64,000 nucleotides of DNA. Source: Kitagawia praeruptora. Lineage: Eukaryota > Streptophyta > Magnoliopsida > Apiales > Apiaceae. Both the position numbers and the translations under genes were made by a program. The stretch is from contig CM075352.1 of assembly GCA_037693485.1 (NCBI GenBank), positions 72,604,001-72,668,000 on the forward strand. The letters run 5' to 3'. Shown here one piece after another: positions 43,311 to 54,643 of the stretch (positions are counted from its first letter, which is position 1; each line of letters begins with the position of its first letter). The notes below the pieces were generated by a model. The model ran no database searches. It was not told where the DNA came from and saw only the letters and a list, made by a program, of their open reading frames with translations.

Positions 43311-46270
43311 ACTACCCCCCGATTCCATGTTGCCATTATGAAGGCAATGTGGAATCAAGTAAAGTCGTGTCTTCCACTTATGTCTTCAAGTCTTTTTTGA
43401 AATATGATGAGAGGACCCTTCTCCGAGCTTGATCATTGCTGAATTTTTTTTTTTTCGCATGCATCTTCAAAAATATTTTGAATATTCTGGAGCCTCCTCG
43501 CTTCATACGATTATTTTTGTTTTCACTTCGCAGCCTTGGATGTCAGTACAAGTGTTTTTGATTTTTCCTCTAAGCAATCGAGCCTCCTGGCTTTGTTTTA
43601 TTCCTCACAGGCCACAACTTGTTCAAGACGATTTTTATTTCACCGACTCCATTAATAAAGTCCTTGTACAATGCTAATGTATAGGCCCTGCTGTAAACTA
43701 TCATCTAACATGACTTTGTAGTCCGTAGGCTTGTAGCTGTACACATTATTTTGATTTTAAATTTGAATACCTTTATGGCTCCCACATAGGCAAACAAAAT
43801 TGAATTTCTTTGTAGACCCCGCGCATGAAAACTTCACCCTCTTGCACTCTTGATTCCAGACTCCTGGCCGCCTCGCATCTCAATATAAAGGTAATTTTAT
43901 TTTTTAATAGAAGCCAACCCACTTCGCAAGCTTGATAACACACGCGAGGACTCTCAGTAATTTTTTCTTTTAGCGCTGCCTCGTTCTCGAATTACCCGAG
44001 CTGGATTCCTTTATTTTTGTTGTCATCCTTGAATGTTTCCTTTCGTGACGTTGCAACCAAGCAAGCGAATGCGAGCTCGCATATCACTTTGCTTCACTTC
44101 TTCTCCCAGACTTTAATGTTATCCTCGCTGCACCAATATATCACTTCGTATATTATTTTTGTTTCCGTTCTTCGACTTAATAGACTTTGTACTTCAAATT
44201 ACACGAACTGGACTTCACATGACAGTCATGTTTCATTCTCTTTATTCCATGCATGCCCCGCTGTGAATTTTCCATTTTGGTCATCATAATATAATTTTAG
44301 TCTTCTTTTTCTTGTCCTCGCAACTTGTAAACATTTTTTTATTTGACTTGTGGGCCCTCTCCAAATTGCCTGCGCGCTCCACAGAAAAAAGAAGTAGTGG
44401 CCTCATGATTTACGGTCACTGTGTCAAGTAGCTTAGGTCAGTTCACATTTAGACCCATTACAGCGAAGATAATAGAATATGGGCCAGCAACAATTGTATT
44501 CTTGCTTGATTTCTTGGCTTCGTACAAGTTTAATTTTTTTTCCATATACTAACTTTAACCTCTCATCGCGGCTTCACATACAACAGTCATGCTTGTTCGT
44601 CGTTGCTCAGTTGTAATTCCTTCTCATTGACATTAAATGCTTTCCTTGGTGAAAAATATCACACACGAATTACGTGCCCAGATTTTGCATTCAGTTACAG
44701 GCGAGCTCCATCCTTGCACTATTTTTTCTTACCATCTTGTTGGCTCATACTTGTTTCTTCCTTTATATAAAGAAGTCCCATAATAGATACTAATCCTCGC
44801 ATATGACTCTACAATCCGTGCATGGCCCTTTTTGTAATTTTTTGTATTTGAAGACATCCACCTCGCATCTTTATTTGGCACACGGGTCCGTAACAATTTT
44901 CTTCCTGCTTTGACTTGATGGCCTCGTATACACTGCTTCAACAAAGACATAGAGTTTGTTTTGTATAAAACTTTCCAGGTGCATCACATCAATTTTTGAA
45001 CTTTGTATCGCAAATTCCATAAGCTTTAAATTTATGCAGGCCCTGTTGATTTAGTCAATTTTGTTCCATCCATTCACTTCGTGTGAACTCAAAATAGAAG
45101 ACAGATTTGGCTTGCCTCAAGTCCACACGCGAGCCTGCAGAAAAGTTGATGTGTTCGCTGGTTCTCTCCTTGCGCTGCATATCTATGCAGTACTTGATGA
45201 GTTGCTATCCTCGACTTATTTTGTTTTATTAAATTTCCACCAGCTCCATTACTTGTCGTCACATGTAATTTCCTTCCAATATTTACAAGGCTAGCAGAGT
45301 CACATTGCCTGGTTTTGGTGGCCCCATTTTACGTGCACAACAGTGACAACAATATTTATGATATACACGTGGGCCATGCTAGCAATTTCACCCTGCAGCT
45401 TCACTTGGTAGCTTGGTAGTAGTTGTCGTATGTGCCATTCTTTACTGATAAAATCAATGCAGACTAGCATTTTATCCTTTTAATCTCCTTTAGGTGGTCT
45501 CGATGTTAAAGCAAATAGCAAAACAGAAATTAAGCAAAACACCCCAGCCTCCTCGCCATACTAGCTTCTTTCATCCTTTGCTTAGCGCATACTCCACTTT
45601 GCCAATTTTTTTTTCAGACATGTGACCTTGCATGTGATATCTTTATTAAATCCTCAGTCTCCTTGCTACACCATATAATCGCCAATGACCTCGACCTTAG
45701 ACCTCGCTTCTGCAGTTCAACCCTCTTTTTTTATCTTTGGCCTCGCACATCAAAATTAATGAGGGTTTGTGAGCTCAAGTTGCCACTTCGTTGAATTATT
45801 TTTCCTCATCTCGCATATGAACATAAAATACTCCTCCTTCACCTCACATAATCCATGTTGCTGACTGATCCATCATTGCCAATGGGGTCAAGTAGCCTCG
45901 CATCGAAAGATATCGGGCTCGCGGCCCCGCAACGCTAGGTGCGGCCTCACAACGCTAGGTGTTGGTCTTGTCTTTCAATTTTTCAAATATCCCACTAGAA
46001 GAGGTGTTTATGTAATGCCACTACCCCCTGAATCCTCATTATCATTGTAGATGTGATGATGAATCAAAGTTTTTCAGTAACCTTCTTGTATTATTTTGGA
46101 GTTGACCCAATTTGTAATGAAGAGAATCTGATGTGATCTCGCTGTAAGCATATTTGACCCCTTCAACGCTATCCCATATCACTTTTACTCTTCGCTATTG
46201 TCCCAAGGCACTTGGTCTCATCATCTCTATCCCGGGGCACTTAGCTTCTTCAATGTCATAACAGGCTTTC
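43311..46270. other. Gypsy-E interior without a gene
   Basis: About 3 kb of non-coding sequence with many dispersed CCTCGCA/CCTCGC words. It starts with the polypurine tract (43311-43326, minus GGAATCGGGGGGTAGT). No gag, protease or reverse transcriptase motif in any frame that I could see; the 70-90-codon plus-strand ORFs show no protein-like signal. Confidence 0.6.
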
Positions 46271-46609
46271 CTATGTTGAACAAGAATGTAGATATTGAGG
46301 TCTTGAGCTCATTTTGATTTTCAAATAATTTGGCTTCTCTTTATTCATCTCTAGTGTGAGCTCAAGGCCAACGATGAGAGCCTCGCACTCAGCCTCATTA
46401 TTTGTTGCTTGCTCTTCCCAGTATCTTGAGCTAGTCGAGGACCTCATTGTCGATAAGGGTCGGGGGCGTCCCCCCTTACCCCAAGGATCGGGGGCGTCCC
46501 CCCTCTCCTCGACGTAGAGGTATTTCACCAAGAAGAAGCATCTCATGCAGAGGTATCCTATCAAGAGGCCTCTCAAAATCTCAATAGTCACTCCATATAA
46601 GGACCTCAT
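46271..46609 (-). pseudogene. RNase H remnant in Gypsy-E
   Basis: A minus-strand frame in which EEQATNNEAECEALIVGLEL matches the archaeal-type RNase H of Tat-lineage gypsy elements (NNEAEYEALIAGL). Flanking residues do not resemble the domain. It is the only trace of pol. Confidence 0.65.
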
Positions 46610-46662
46610 TAGTCACATAAGGGGGGGCCTCGTTAGCAACATCATATAGGGGGCCTCACGAT

Positions 46663-46790
46663 CTTGACGAGGAGATGGGGGTCTGTCGTCGCGACAATGG
46701 GACCGCTCACGATCTCGATGAGGAGATGGGGGTCTGTCATCACAACGATGGGACCGCGCACGATCTCGACGAGGAGATGGGGTCACTTAG
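46663..46790. repeat. Tandem repeat in Gypsy-E (about 60-bp unit)
   Basis: Two and a half copies of GACGAGGAGATGGGGGTCTG... with GGGACCGC(T/G)CACGATCTCG. Neighbouring duplications are GGGGGCGTCCCCCC (46461-46503) and a CATATGCTACCCCG(G/A)GGTC unit (46895-46975). Confidence 0.8.
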
Positions 46791-47027
46791 AATATTGATC
46801 CTTGCCTTGGCCTCGCACCTAGTGACGTCACTTATCCTTCTCGACCCCGGCCTCGCTATGCTAGGTGTGGCCTCGCTCCTAAGGGTCGCATTTGGGTGTC
46901 ATATGCTACCCCGGGGTCTCGCTCCTTGGGGGTCGCAGCCCGGGGTCATATGCTACCCCGAGGTCTCGCTCCTTGGCCTCTCCGTTCTTCTTGTTCGAGT
47001 TAGCCATTGTTCTCCCAAATCAACGAC

Positions 47028-47049
47028 GAGCCCTCCTTCTAGCGCCAAA
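47028..47049 (-). other. Primer-site region of Gypsy-E
   Basis: Minus strand TTTGGCGCTAGAAGGAGGGC directly after the LTR. The TGGCGCTAGAAGGAG core is shared with Gypsy-F (56194-56210) and is of the TGGCGC type used by plant gypsy elements. Confidence 0.75.
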
Positions 47050-47706
47050 TGTTATAGGGAGAATATTGTATAACAATATTTGGAGGTTTGCTGGAATCAC
47101 GGAGCAAAATACGGATATTTTGCTATGAACACGAAGAACACGGAGGTGATTGGTGATTGTTTATGGCTGCTCTTGTCTATTGAAATTCAGTGGTAAACTG
47201 TTTCTCATCCTTTTACAAGATGCCTACGTACCCTATTTATAGGTATCAAGCCAACGTAGTTCTCTTGGAGAAGAAGTTATCTAGACGGGCTAGGGTTTCT
47301 ACGGGCTCGGCTTGGCCCAAATCCACTAGTCGTCTCCTTGGGTTGATATATTTTACTCATTTGACCTCGCTGGGCCTAGCTATGAGCCTTCATAAGAATA
47401 TTCTAGGCCTCGTTGGACCCCTAGGCCACCTCTAGGCCTCGCTCCTCTAGGCCTTACTAGACCTCTAGGCCTCGCTCCTCTAGGCCTCGCTAGACCTCTA
47501 GGTCGGGCTAGCGTGAGACCCCTTGTAAGCCTAACGTGAGACCCCTTGGGTGATAGTGTCTTCAAGAGATTTATGAGATAGAAGTGAGGCGATCCTTAAT
47601 CGGCCTCATGCCTTGTTTATCCTTCTTCAATACTTGGGGTAACAGTTTAAGCCTTGTATAGTCGTTTAAGCCTGTTTAGGATCTATGCCGAGATTCGGGC
47701 ATAACA
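47050..47706 (-). repeat. Gypsy-E 5' LTR (657 bp)
   Basis: TGTTATAGGGAG...GGGCATAACA in plus orientation, with TATAAATA at 47234-47241 (minus) and the CTAGGCCTCGCTCCT block at 47400-47515. Confidence 0.9.
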
Positions 47707-48512
47707 GTTTGTCTTCCATTTTCTTTGTTTTCATTTTTAAAAAAACTGTATTTTATTGGTGTTTTGAGAATGCAGGTTTTGAGAAAGACTTTTAAGAAGC
47801 TTGATCACGATGTAAATATTGACGAGTTCGTGTGTTCAAGGTAGATGATAAATGATTATTCTTCCCTTTCTTCTGTATTTTTTATATTTTTATGTATATG
47901 ATCAACTTTAGGAATTATCTAACCCAGAGTTCAAGTAAAACATTTATGTTAATATGACCAAGTAATGTAGATAATTGACAATTTATATGCTTAGGCTGTA
48001 AGTACTTGTGATGCTTTCCGCACAAGTCATAACACATGTGTTTGGAGGTGAGGGTGATATTGCTTATTGACATTATTATCTCTTGTGAAATAAAGCCAAA
48101 TTAATAAAGCCATAAATGCTTCCCATAGCTGATGGTGACAACATCGTTATCAGGATTGCAGTGTACACTATACTTAGTAAGTTAATGTGCAGTTTTATTA
48201 TTATTTTTTTTTTACTGCAACACACGGAATTGTAACAACTTGACAGTATATCAATGAAAAGTTGTGTACAGTTTTCAGGTGACGTGCAACCTTAAACCTT
48301 TTTTACAACAAGTATACAGTTTTAGGAGATTGATTGCTTGTGACCGGAGTAATATTATTATTGCAATATTATGAAGTGGTTTGGTGTGCATTATAGAGAA
48401 AGGTGCTTAAAGTCTGATTGTAGTAATCTGCAATGTTACTTGTTGGCATTATGCTTATTCTATGGGTATAGAAGATGTATGTTTTGGATTTTATAATTTT
48501 AGCTTTTAGTAT

Positions 48513-48615
48513 ATACAAGTATATATATCAAGGAGGCAATTATGGCTTGATATATACTTGGATTTTATAATTTATAATTTATGATTGCCTCCTTGATATA
48601 TACTTGTATACATAT
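48513..48615. repeat. Short foldback repeat
   Basis: TATATCAAGGAGGCAAT on the left arm pairs with ATTGCCTCCTTGATATA on the right, extended by ATACAAGTATA/TATACTTGTAT. It gives a hairpin of about 100 bp lying in the interval before an exon-like segment. Confidence 0.7.
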
Positions 48616-48679
48616 ACTTTTACGTATGGTTAGAACTTGTTGCATTTTAAATCTTACCTGAAGCAATATGTCCTTTTAG

Positions 48680-48997
48680 GAGAGGCTGAAAAAACGTACT
48701 GGGATTTACTTCGTAGTAATAAGGAGAAATACAAGGACAAAATGGACAATCGTGAAAGGTATGATATTCTATTGGCGTGTTGCCCACCTCCAATCTAGTT
48801 AAAGTTTGACTGAAAAGATCTGGGATCAAATTACGCAGGAGATGGATGAAAAAGTGGAAAAGAAGGTTCGAAAAAATGTTAAGATGATGTCCAAACTGGC
48901 AGAAAAGTGTCCAGAGTTGAAGGTTGACATTGAAGAGCTAAGTGTGGAGCCACCTAACAACGGTGATGCAAGTGAAGCCGACAATGATACTTCTTGA
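48680..48997 (+). other. Coding-like segment before the CACTA-2 subterminal array, unrecognised
   Basis: Exon 48680-48758, after CCTTTTAG and before GTATGA, encodes EAEKTYWDLLRSNKEKYKDK and MDNRE. In matching phase after TAAAG (48804) comes LTEKIWDQITQEMDEKVEKK, VRKNVKMMSKLAEKCPELKV and an acidic tail ending NDTS and TGA at 48995-48997. The implied intron is only 46 nt, short for plants. Charged and probably helical. Its position just inside a CACTA end is where a TnpA-like gene ends in En/Spm, but I do not recognise the sequence. Confidence 0.45.
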
Positions 48998-49179
48998 TGC
49001 TTCTGTGTTATTAGTAGTACTATTAACTATGTTTGTTGATTTGATTATGTAATCGTTGGTTTAAGTATTACCAACAAATTATGTTGGAATTTAATTTATA
49101 TATGTTTAGTTTGCATCTGTTAATTGGCTTCATATGATGGATTATGTTTTATATTAGGTTGTTTCATTTAGAAAGCAAG

Positions 49180-49563
49180 TTGTTACAAAATTGTTACTAA
49201 AGATGTTGCCATAGCCTGTAAAAATGTTGCTAAAACTTGAACAATGTAAACTAAAAAGTGTTACTATAACATGTTAGGATGTTGGCAAAAATGTGAATCG
49301 TTAAATCAACTGGTGCTACTGTAGAGGGACAAAGATGTTGGAATAGGCTATATGGCAACATTGCAAAGGTGTTGGTGTTTAGTAGATAGTGTTGCCATAA
49401 ATTCTATGCCAACACCGAGAATGGTGTTGCTAACGAAATATTGGCATAAGTGCCTAAGTAGCATGTTGTTGATGTTGCCGTAGTTTTGACAAAATGTGTT
49501 GGCTTAAGCTCTAGGCCACATGTAAATTCTTTTAACCACCTATTTTATGCCGTAGTTTCAAAA
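49180..49563. repeat. CACTA-2 subterminal repeats, left of Gypsy-F
   Basis: Repeated GTTGCC/GGCAAC/GTTGGC words in both orientations every 20-40 bp (TGTTGCCATAG, TATGGCAACATTG, TATGCCAACACC). They match the composition of 56345-56442, so the two parts were one array before Gypsy-F inserted. Confidence 0.75.
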
Positions 49564-49685
49564 TGTTGAAGTGTTGTATTATCAAATGACCCATCCTTTA
49601 CAATGTTGGAGCTACAAGTATATATATAGTGTTCTGATTGGGCCTTTAGTGGGCTTTACTATCTAAGTGGGCATATGGCCCAACA
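49564..49685 (-). repeat. Gypsy-F 3' LTR (122 bp)
   Basis: TGTTGAAGTGTTG...GGCCCAACA in plus orientation. It is very short for gypsy. A TATATATA-type box lies at 49619-49628. The polypurine tract (minus TTAGGGGGGGACTGAA) is at 49686-49701. Confidence 0.9.
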
Positions 49686-49912
49686 TTCAGTCCCCCCCTA
49701 AGTACAAAAAAGATCTTTTAGATCTTTTAACCACCTATTTTACAAGGAGCAAACCATATATTTAAAAGTTACAATACAAAACATATGGGGGAACCGAAAA
49801 AGTAAAAGAAAAAATCCTCATTTTTTTTGAAATTTGCGATGACACGCGGTTGTGGCTTTAGTGGTCGGTTGACTTGTCCTTCCACTTTCCCATGAGTTGA
49901 GGGCTATTGGAC

Positions 49913-50046
49913 CGTGATAGATTCTTTCCGGGCCGCGTGAAGTCATTGAACCGTTTAGGCTCTAGGACCTCTGCGTAGTCGTGATAGATTCTTTCCGGGC
50001 CGCGTGAAGTCGGTGAACCGTTTAGGCTCTAGGACCTCTGCGTATT
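49913..50046. repeat. 67-bp tandem duplication
   Basis: CGTGATAGATTCTTTCCGGG begins copies at 49913 and 49980. They differ at a few bases (AGTCATTGAA/AGTCGGTGAA). It lies in front of the antisense ORF, a possible promoter-region duplication. Confidence 0.85.
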
Positions 50047-50199
50047 TGCAAGTTTTCCTTGGGCCCATTGTTAGATACCATCTTTCCTCTTTTTTGTGTA
50101 CTTGTCTACTCTTCTTTATGCCTTGGTGTTCTGACTATTCTTCTTTTATTTGCAGTGGTTGGTCCATAGCTGCTTGAACTGGTAAAGCTGTTTGCAAAC

Positions 50200-51084
50200 A
50201 TGCCGATCGATGAATTTTTAGCCCGCCTTGTTAAGAGTAAAGTTGCATGGGCTTCGACTTTGATGCCTAGTGTTGGAGTAGAAAGTGGACCCGAGATTGT
50301 CTCGAAGAGCCTTGCGCCTCATTCTGGTGTGGTTGGCATTGGTGCCTCTAAAACCAATGTTATGAAAGATCGAGAGAATAGGAGACATCGTGATGGGCCT
50401 TCCTCTAAAGGTCATTATTCTAAAAAGTTGAAGGAGCCGGTGAGCTGTTCGAGCTCTGGTGGGGTGGATTCGCTTTCTGAAAATGACATGGGATCTTTTC
50501 CTCAAATTATGAGAGTTAACGTGGAAGTCTTTGGAATGGTTGTTGGAAACGATCTCTATGTTTCTAAGAGTTTTGTTGATAAGGTGCTTAATCTTTATCT
50601 GTTCTGCTTCGTTTTTCTTTGTTCTGAATATGATGTATTTGCTCTCATAATTTTTCTGTTTATTCTACTTTGTAGCTGTCCATGGAGTTGGAGAGGTTGT
50701 TGAAGCTTGAGGACGTCGTAGATATCTCTAAGGTGAAGAAGCTCCGTGAGACAGTGAGGGATTTAAAGAAGCTTCAACTAGGGGTTGAAGGAGACCTCTA
50801 AGAGCTTAGCCGACGACAGTACTGTTGCTGCTGACAAACTTTTTGCTGCCTTGAATATTGAAAACTCAGAGTTGATTACCGAGTGTGATACCTTGAGCGG
50901 GCAAGTGAAGGATTTGCGGATAGAAGTCCAGAGCTTGAAGGAAGCTGCGAAAGCCTTAGAGGGGAACCTTGCTAAGAAAGAAGAGGCTTGGGCAGCTGAG
51001 AGAACTGAACTGATTGAGAAGCTGGATAGTTCAAATGCTCAACTGGTCAAATGCCAAGCTAAAACTTTATCTTCGTTTGAGTAA
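50200..51084 (+). pseudogene. Antisense ORF of Gypsy-F (aORF type), spliced, frameshifted
   Basis: Exon 1 (MPIDEFLARLVKSKVAWAST...KSFVDK) ends at 50583. A 92-bp intron with GT...TTTGTAG follows. Exon 2 from 50676 continues in phase (LSMELERLLKLEDVVDISKV) and runs into a 1-bp shift near 50785. The shifted frame continues as a coiled coil (ELITECDTLSGQVKDLRIEV) to 51084. It is opposite in strand to gag and pol. Antisense extra ORFs downstream of pol are known in Tat-lineage gypsy elements; this looks like one. Function unknown. Confidence 0.7.
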
Positions 51085-51625
51085 GGTTATGGAGAGAGTG
51101 TCACCCACTTTGCCTGGTTCTGGATTGATGTAAAGAGCATACCTTTGATTGCTATCTTACCGATGTGGCGAAGAAGAATGAGACTGGGAAGACTGAATCT
51201 TCTGAAGCTGTTCGTGAAGCTTGAAGACTTTCATGTTGGCCTGGGGTATGTCCCTAAAGGCATTATATAATTTTAACTCCTCATATTTGTGTTTTTTGAG
51301 TTCTGCTGAAATGTCGGAATTTGTCGATCATTGGCTTTTGGTTTGATGTACTCTGTTAACATTATCTTTTGTTTTATCCATGTTGAATTCCTTTGCCTTG
51401 CAACTTGTTTAGATGCATTTCTGTACTTAATATGCTTTGTAGCATTTAGTTGTAGATGTCCGTGTAGCCCCTGATGTCCGTGAACTTTGCGGTATAGTTA
51501 TATTTGGTGATTTGGCATGTTTTCGCATGTCTTGGGTTATTGTAACTCCCTTTTCTATTTCTTTGGAGCTCCTTTTCCTTGGCGAAGATTTCTTCGATGT
51601 GATTAGAATGTAGATTTGGCATACT
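51085..51625. other. Gypsy-F interval after the antisense ORF
   Basis: The plus strand shows a short leftover of the antisense ORF (WIDVKSIPLIAILP near 51122; FHVGLGYVPKG near 51229). No integrase motif on the minus strand. Confidence 0.5.
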
Positions 51626-53395
51626 TTACCCTTTTCCTTTGAATTTGGCGAATTTGGAGATGTCCGAGAGGACCCTGAGTTTCTTGAAATGTTTGAGGTG
51701 ATCGATGCTTTGTCCTTTGGTGTGAGTTTCATGGCGTAGCCTGGTTTTGACGTACTTTACTTTGGTGTGATTAAAATGTGGGCTTGGCATCATCACAATG
51801 ATTAATCTGCCTTGAAAATATTGTCTTAACTTCGTGCTAGCCATGACCAATGCGTAAGCAAGCTTTTCAATATTTGAGTACCGTGTTTCGGCATCTTTAA
51901 GTATGTGGCTCGTGTAGTACACGGGCTTCTGATCTGAATCGACCTCTTTAACCAATACTACAGCCAGAGTAGAATCTGATGCCGATAAATATAGCTTTAA
52001 TGGTTCACATTGAAGTGGTTTGGCCATGGTGGGTAGAGACATAAGAAAGTCTTTAATTCCTTGCAAGCTTTCTTCACATTCCTTTGTCCAGGTGAAAGAC
52101 TTATTCTTTGACGCTTCATTGATTGCCTCATACATTGGAAGGCATTTCTTTGAGGATTAAGGTATGAAGCGTCTGAGGGCTGCGATGGACCCAGCGAGGG
52201 CCTATAACTCCTTGAGGCACTTTGGAGCTGTGATATTTTGTATGGTTTTTATTTGATTCGGGTCTGCTTCAATTCACCTATGTGTGAGAAGAAAGCCCAA
52301 GAACCGTCCCCCACTTAAACCAAAAGAACATTTTGCTGAATTTAACCTCATGGAGCTGGTCCTTATCCTTGTAAAAGTCTCCCTGAGGTCCTTGACGTGT
52401 TCTGAGGCTGTCGGTGACATTGCTATAATGTCATCGACATATACCTGGATATTCCTTCCAATTTGAGGAGCAAATATCGTGTCCATTGCATGCTGGAATG
52501 TTGCTCCTGCGTTCAAGAGGCCAAAAGGAGTGACTTTGAACCCGAAGACCCCTTTATGGGTTATGAATGTCGTGTCATCCTGGTCTTGTTTAGTCAATTT
52601 TATTTGATTATATCCCGAGAATGCGTCCATAAAAGATAGCAACTCATTTCCTGCTGTGGAGTCAATGAGCTGGTCGATGTTAGGCAACGGATAAAAGTCT
52701 TTGGGGCAAGCCTTGTTGAGATCCGAATAATCTATGCACATTCTCCATTTGCCATTGTTTTTCTTAAGTAAAACTGGATTAGCAATCCATTTTGGGAACT
52801 GGACGGGCTTGATGAAGTCCGCCTCAAGTAATCTGTCAATCTCTTTTTCAATGGCTTCTTGCTTTTCCTTGGAGAAAATACGCCTCTTCTGTTTTACTGC
52901 TTAAACTCCTGATTTTATATTGAGATGATGGAGAGCTAGCTCACCTGGAATTCCTGACATATCCTTGGGAGTCCAAGAAAAAATATCAGCAAATTCTCTT
53001 AGTGTTTGGATGAGATCCTCACGAAGTTCAGATGGTAATTTTGTTCCGATCTTTACGACTTTTTCAGGATCGTTGAGGTATAAAGCAATCTCCTCAATCG
53101 GCTCAACCGGTTCGTGGCTAGGTGGTTTGGGGAGCTCAATTATGTCTCTTGGGTCCATCTCGACCACCTGATTCACAGAGGTTGTTGAGCTAACCGACTT
53201 CTTTGGGAGCACTGAGTTAATGTAACATTGGCGAGCCAATTTTTGGTCTCCACACACCTTACCAACGCCGAAGTCTGTGGGGAACTTCATTTTTAAGTGT
53301 GTAATAGAAACTATGCCTCTCAGGGCTGCAATCGTTGACCTTTCTAGGATAGCATTGTAGCTTGAAATGGCGTTAATAATGTGGAATTTAACCAT
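51626..53395 (-). pseudogene. Gypsy-F pol: protease end, reverse transcriptase, RNase H
   Basis: 53395-52904 carries the protease tail (AILERSTIAALRGIVSITHL, FPTDFGVGKVCGDQKLARQC) and the linker to reverse transcriptase, then TAA at 52901-52903. The same frame goes on: CIDYSDLNKACPKDFYPLPN, FMDAFSGYNQIKL, FGLLNAGATFQ and catalytic YVDDII near 52440, to TAG at 52274. RNase H at 52135-51626 has FTWTKECEESLQGIKDFL and YYTSHILKDAETRYSNIEKL. Motifs are of the Ty3/gypsy Tat type. Several stops make it inactive. Confidence 0.9.
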
Positions 53396-53599
53396 GAGCT
53401 ATTTGAGGTGATCGAAGTATTGTCCTTCGACATGGTTTTTCTTACCCCTTCATTTTACTTACTATCTCATGGCGTAACCAAATCCTGGTTTGGGCGTACT
53501 TTATCCTTTCTGTTTAATCGGAGAATTTACGAGCTTCGAGTATTCTCTTGGCACGGTTTATCCTGCGACTTGACGTAACTTGGTGTAGTTTTTGAAATT

Positions 53600-54120
53600 G
53601 GAGATGTCGATGGAGCTTCTGAGCTTCATGGAGTTGTTTGGCGCTATCTTGTTTATTTTTGGCGTAAACCTACTTTTTCTTTGGCGAAGGTTTCCTTGGC
53701 GTGAATAGAACATATGTTTGGCGTACTTTACCTTTTTCCTTTTAGATTGGCAAATTTGGATATGTCCAAAAGGATCCTGAGTTATTTAGTTGGGGATGTC
53801 GATGAAGTCCTTGAGCTTCATGGAGTCTTTTGGCGTTACTTTTTGTTTTCATTTTGGTGTAAACTTTACCTTTTCATCATTTTGAAGTTGGAGATGTCGA
53901 CGAAGCTCTTGAGCTTCATGGAGTCATTTGGCGTTACTTTGTTTGTAGTTTGGAGTAAACTTTACATTTTCACCATTTTGTAGTTGGGGTTGTCGAAGAA
54001 GCTCTTGAGCTTCATGGAGTTGTTTGGCGCTACCTTGTGTATTTTTTGGCATAAACTTTACCTTTTCACCATTTTGAAGTTGGAGATGTCGATTAATCTT
54101 TTGTGCTTCTTCTTGGCGAT
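53600..54120. repeat. Degenerate tandem repeats, about 95-100 bp unit
   Basis: Five copies of GAGATGTCGA(C/T)GAAGCTCTT GAGCTTCATGGAGT...TTTGGCG, starting near 53601, 53792, 53892, 53986 and 54082. They lie between the displaced RNase H and protease of Gypsy-F. Confidence 0.8.
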
Positions 54121-54643
54121 TTTGTGATTTGGCGCTATTTTTATCTTTCTTCTTAGCGATTTGGCGCTATTGATACTTGGCGAAGTGTTTGAGCTCTTTC
54201 GATCTCTCTTTACCTTTTCTTTGTCTCTTGGCGAATTGCAACATAGTTGCTGCTTGTATGTATTTTTCCAATCATGTATGGAGATTTCTGTTGAGATTAC
54301 TTTAGAGTTTCGTTTGGAGATCGACCGAGTCGCTTTGGAGATGAATTTTGCTTTTCTCGAATTTTCATTTGATAAACGACTTTAGATGACCTTGTAGGTC
54401 ATAGAAGTGAGCTATGTGCGCATTTTGTACGCTAAAAGTTTAAAATATGGATAGCAATTTTTGATAAGTAAAATGTAACATAACACATTGTGAACGAAAT
54501 ACGGAAGTTTAAGATTTTGACTTCAACTTGAACCTTCATTCATAATAAACTTAAAACAAATGTCGACTTTAAACACAACTCATTCACATGCAGAACAAAT
54601 CATGAAAAGCAACTTGGTAAAAGCTAGAGATTTACTTCATACC
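54121..54643. other. Gypsy-F interval without a gene
   Basis: AT-rich DNA between the tandem repeats and the RNase H piece, with stray TTGGCGA words at its start. Nothing else recognised. Confidence 0.5.

Larger units (their letters stand above)
42655..47706 (-). mobile_element. Gypsy-E: coding-poor Ty3/gypsy-type element in a MADS-box intron
   Basis: Direct repeats of about 650 bp (42655-43310, 47050-47706) bound 3.7 kb. On the minus strand a TTTGGCGCTAGAAGGAGG primer-site region follows the right LTR and a GGGGGGTAGT purine tract precedes the left one. Only an RNase H scrap is recognisable, so it is non-autonomous (LARD-like). The left end appears trimmed: about 40 bp of the LTR start is missing, and the flanks (AGGTA, GTTTG) do not match. 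Confidence 0.87.
42483..47840 (+). pseudogene. AGL65/AGL30-like MIKC* MADS-box gene fragment: three exons
   Basis: Exons 42483-42541, 42633-42651 and 47776-47840 splice in phase (donors GTACTC, GTATGT, GTAGAT; acceptors TTTTCAAG, AAACAG, AATGCAG). They give NIEDVIAKFAQLTPQEMAKR, KLESLEVLRKTFKKLDHDVN, IDEFVCSR. From memory this matches the region just after the MADS domain of Arabidopsis AGL65/AGL30, transcription factors of pollen. The exon for the DNA-binding domain and the later K-region exons are not visible within the window. The second intron contains Gypsy-E. It is either a decayed gene or a fragment carried by CACTA-2. Confidence 0.82.

Noticed and set aside
43429..45294. Plus-strand ORFs of 70-90 codons in Gypsy-E
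   Set aside because: No motif and no protein-like composition; expected by chance in CT-rich sequence.
46675..47073. 132-codon plus-strand ORF in Gypsy-E
   Set aside because: Generated by the 60-bp tandem repeats; antisense to the element and without homology that I recognise.
42650..47711. Target-site duplication of Gypsy-E
   Set aside because: AGGTA and GTTTG differ. The left LTR terminus is truncated, so the original flank is lost.
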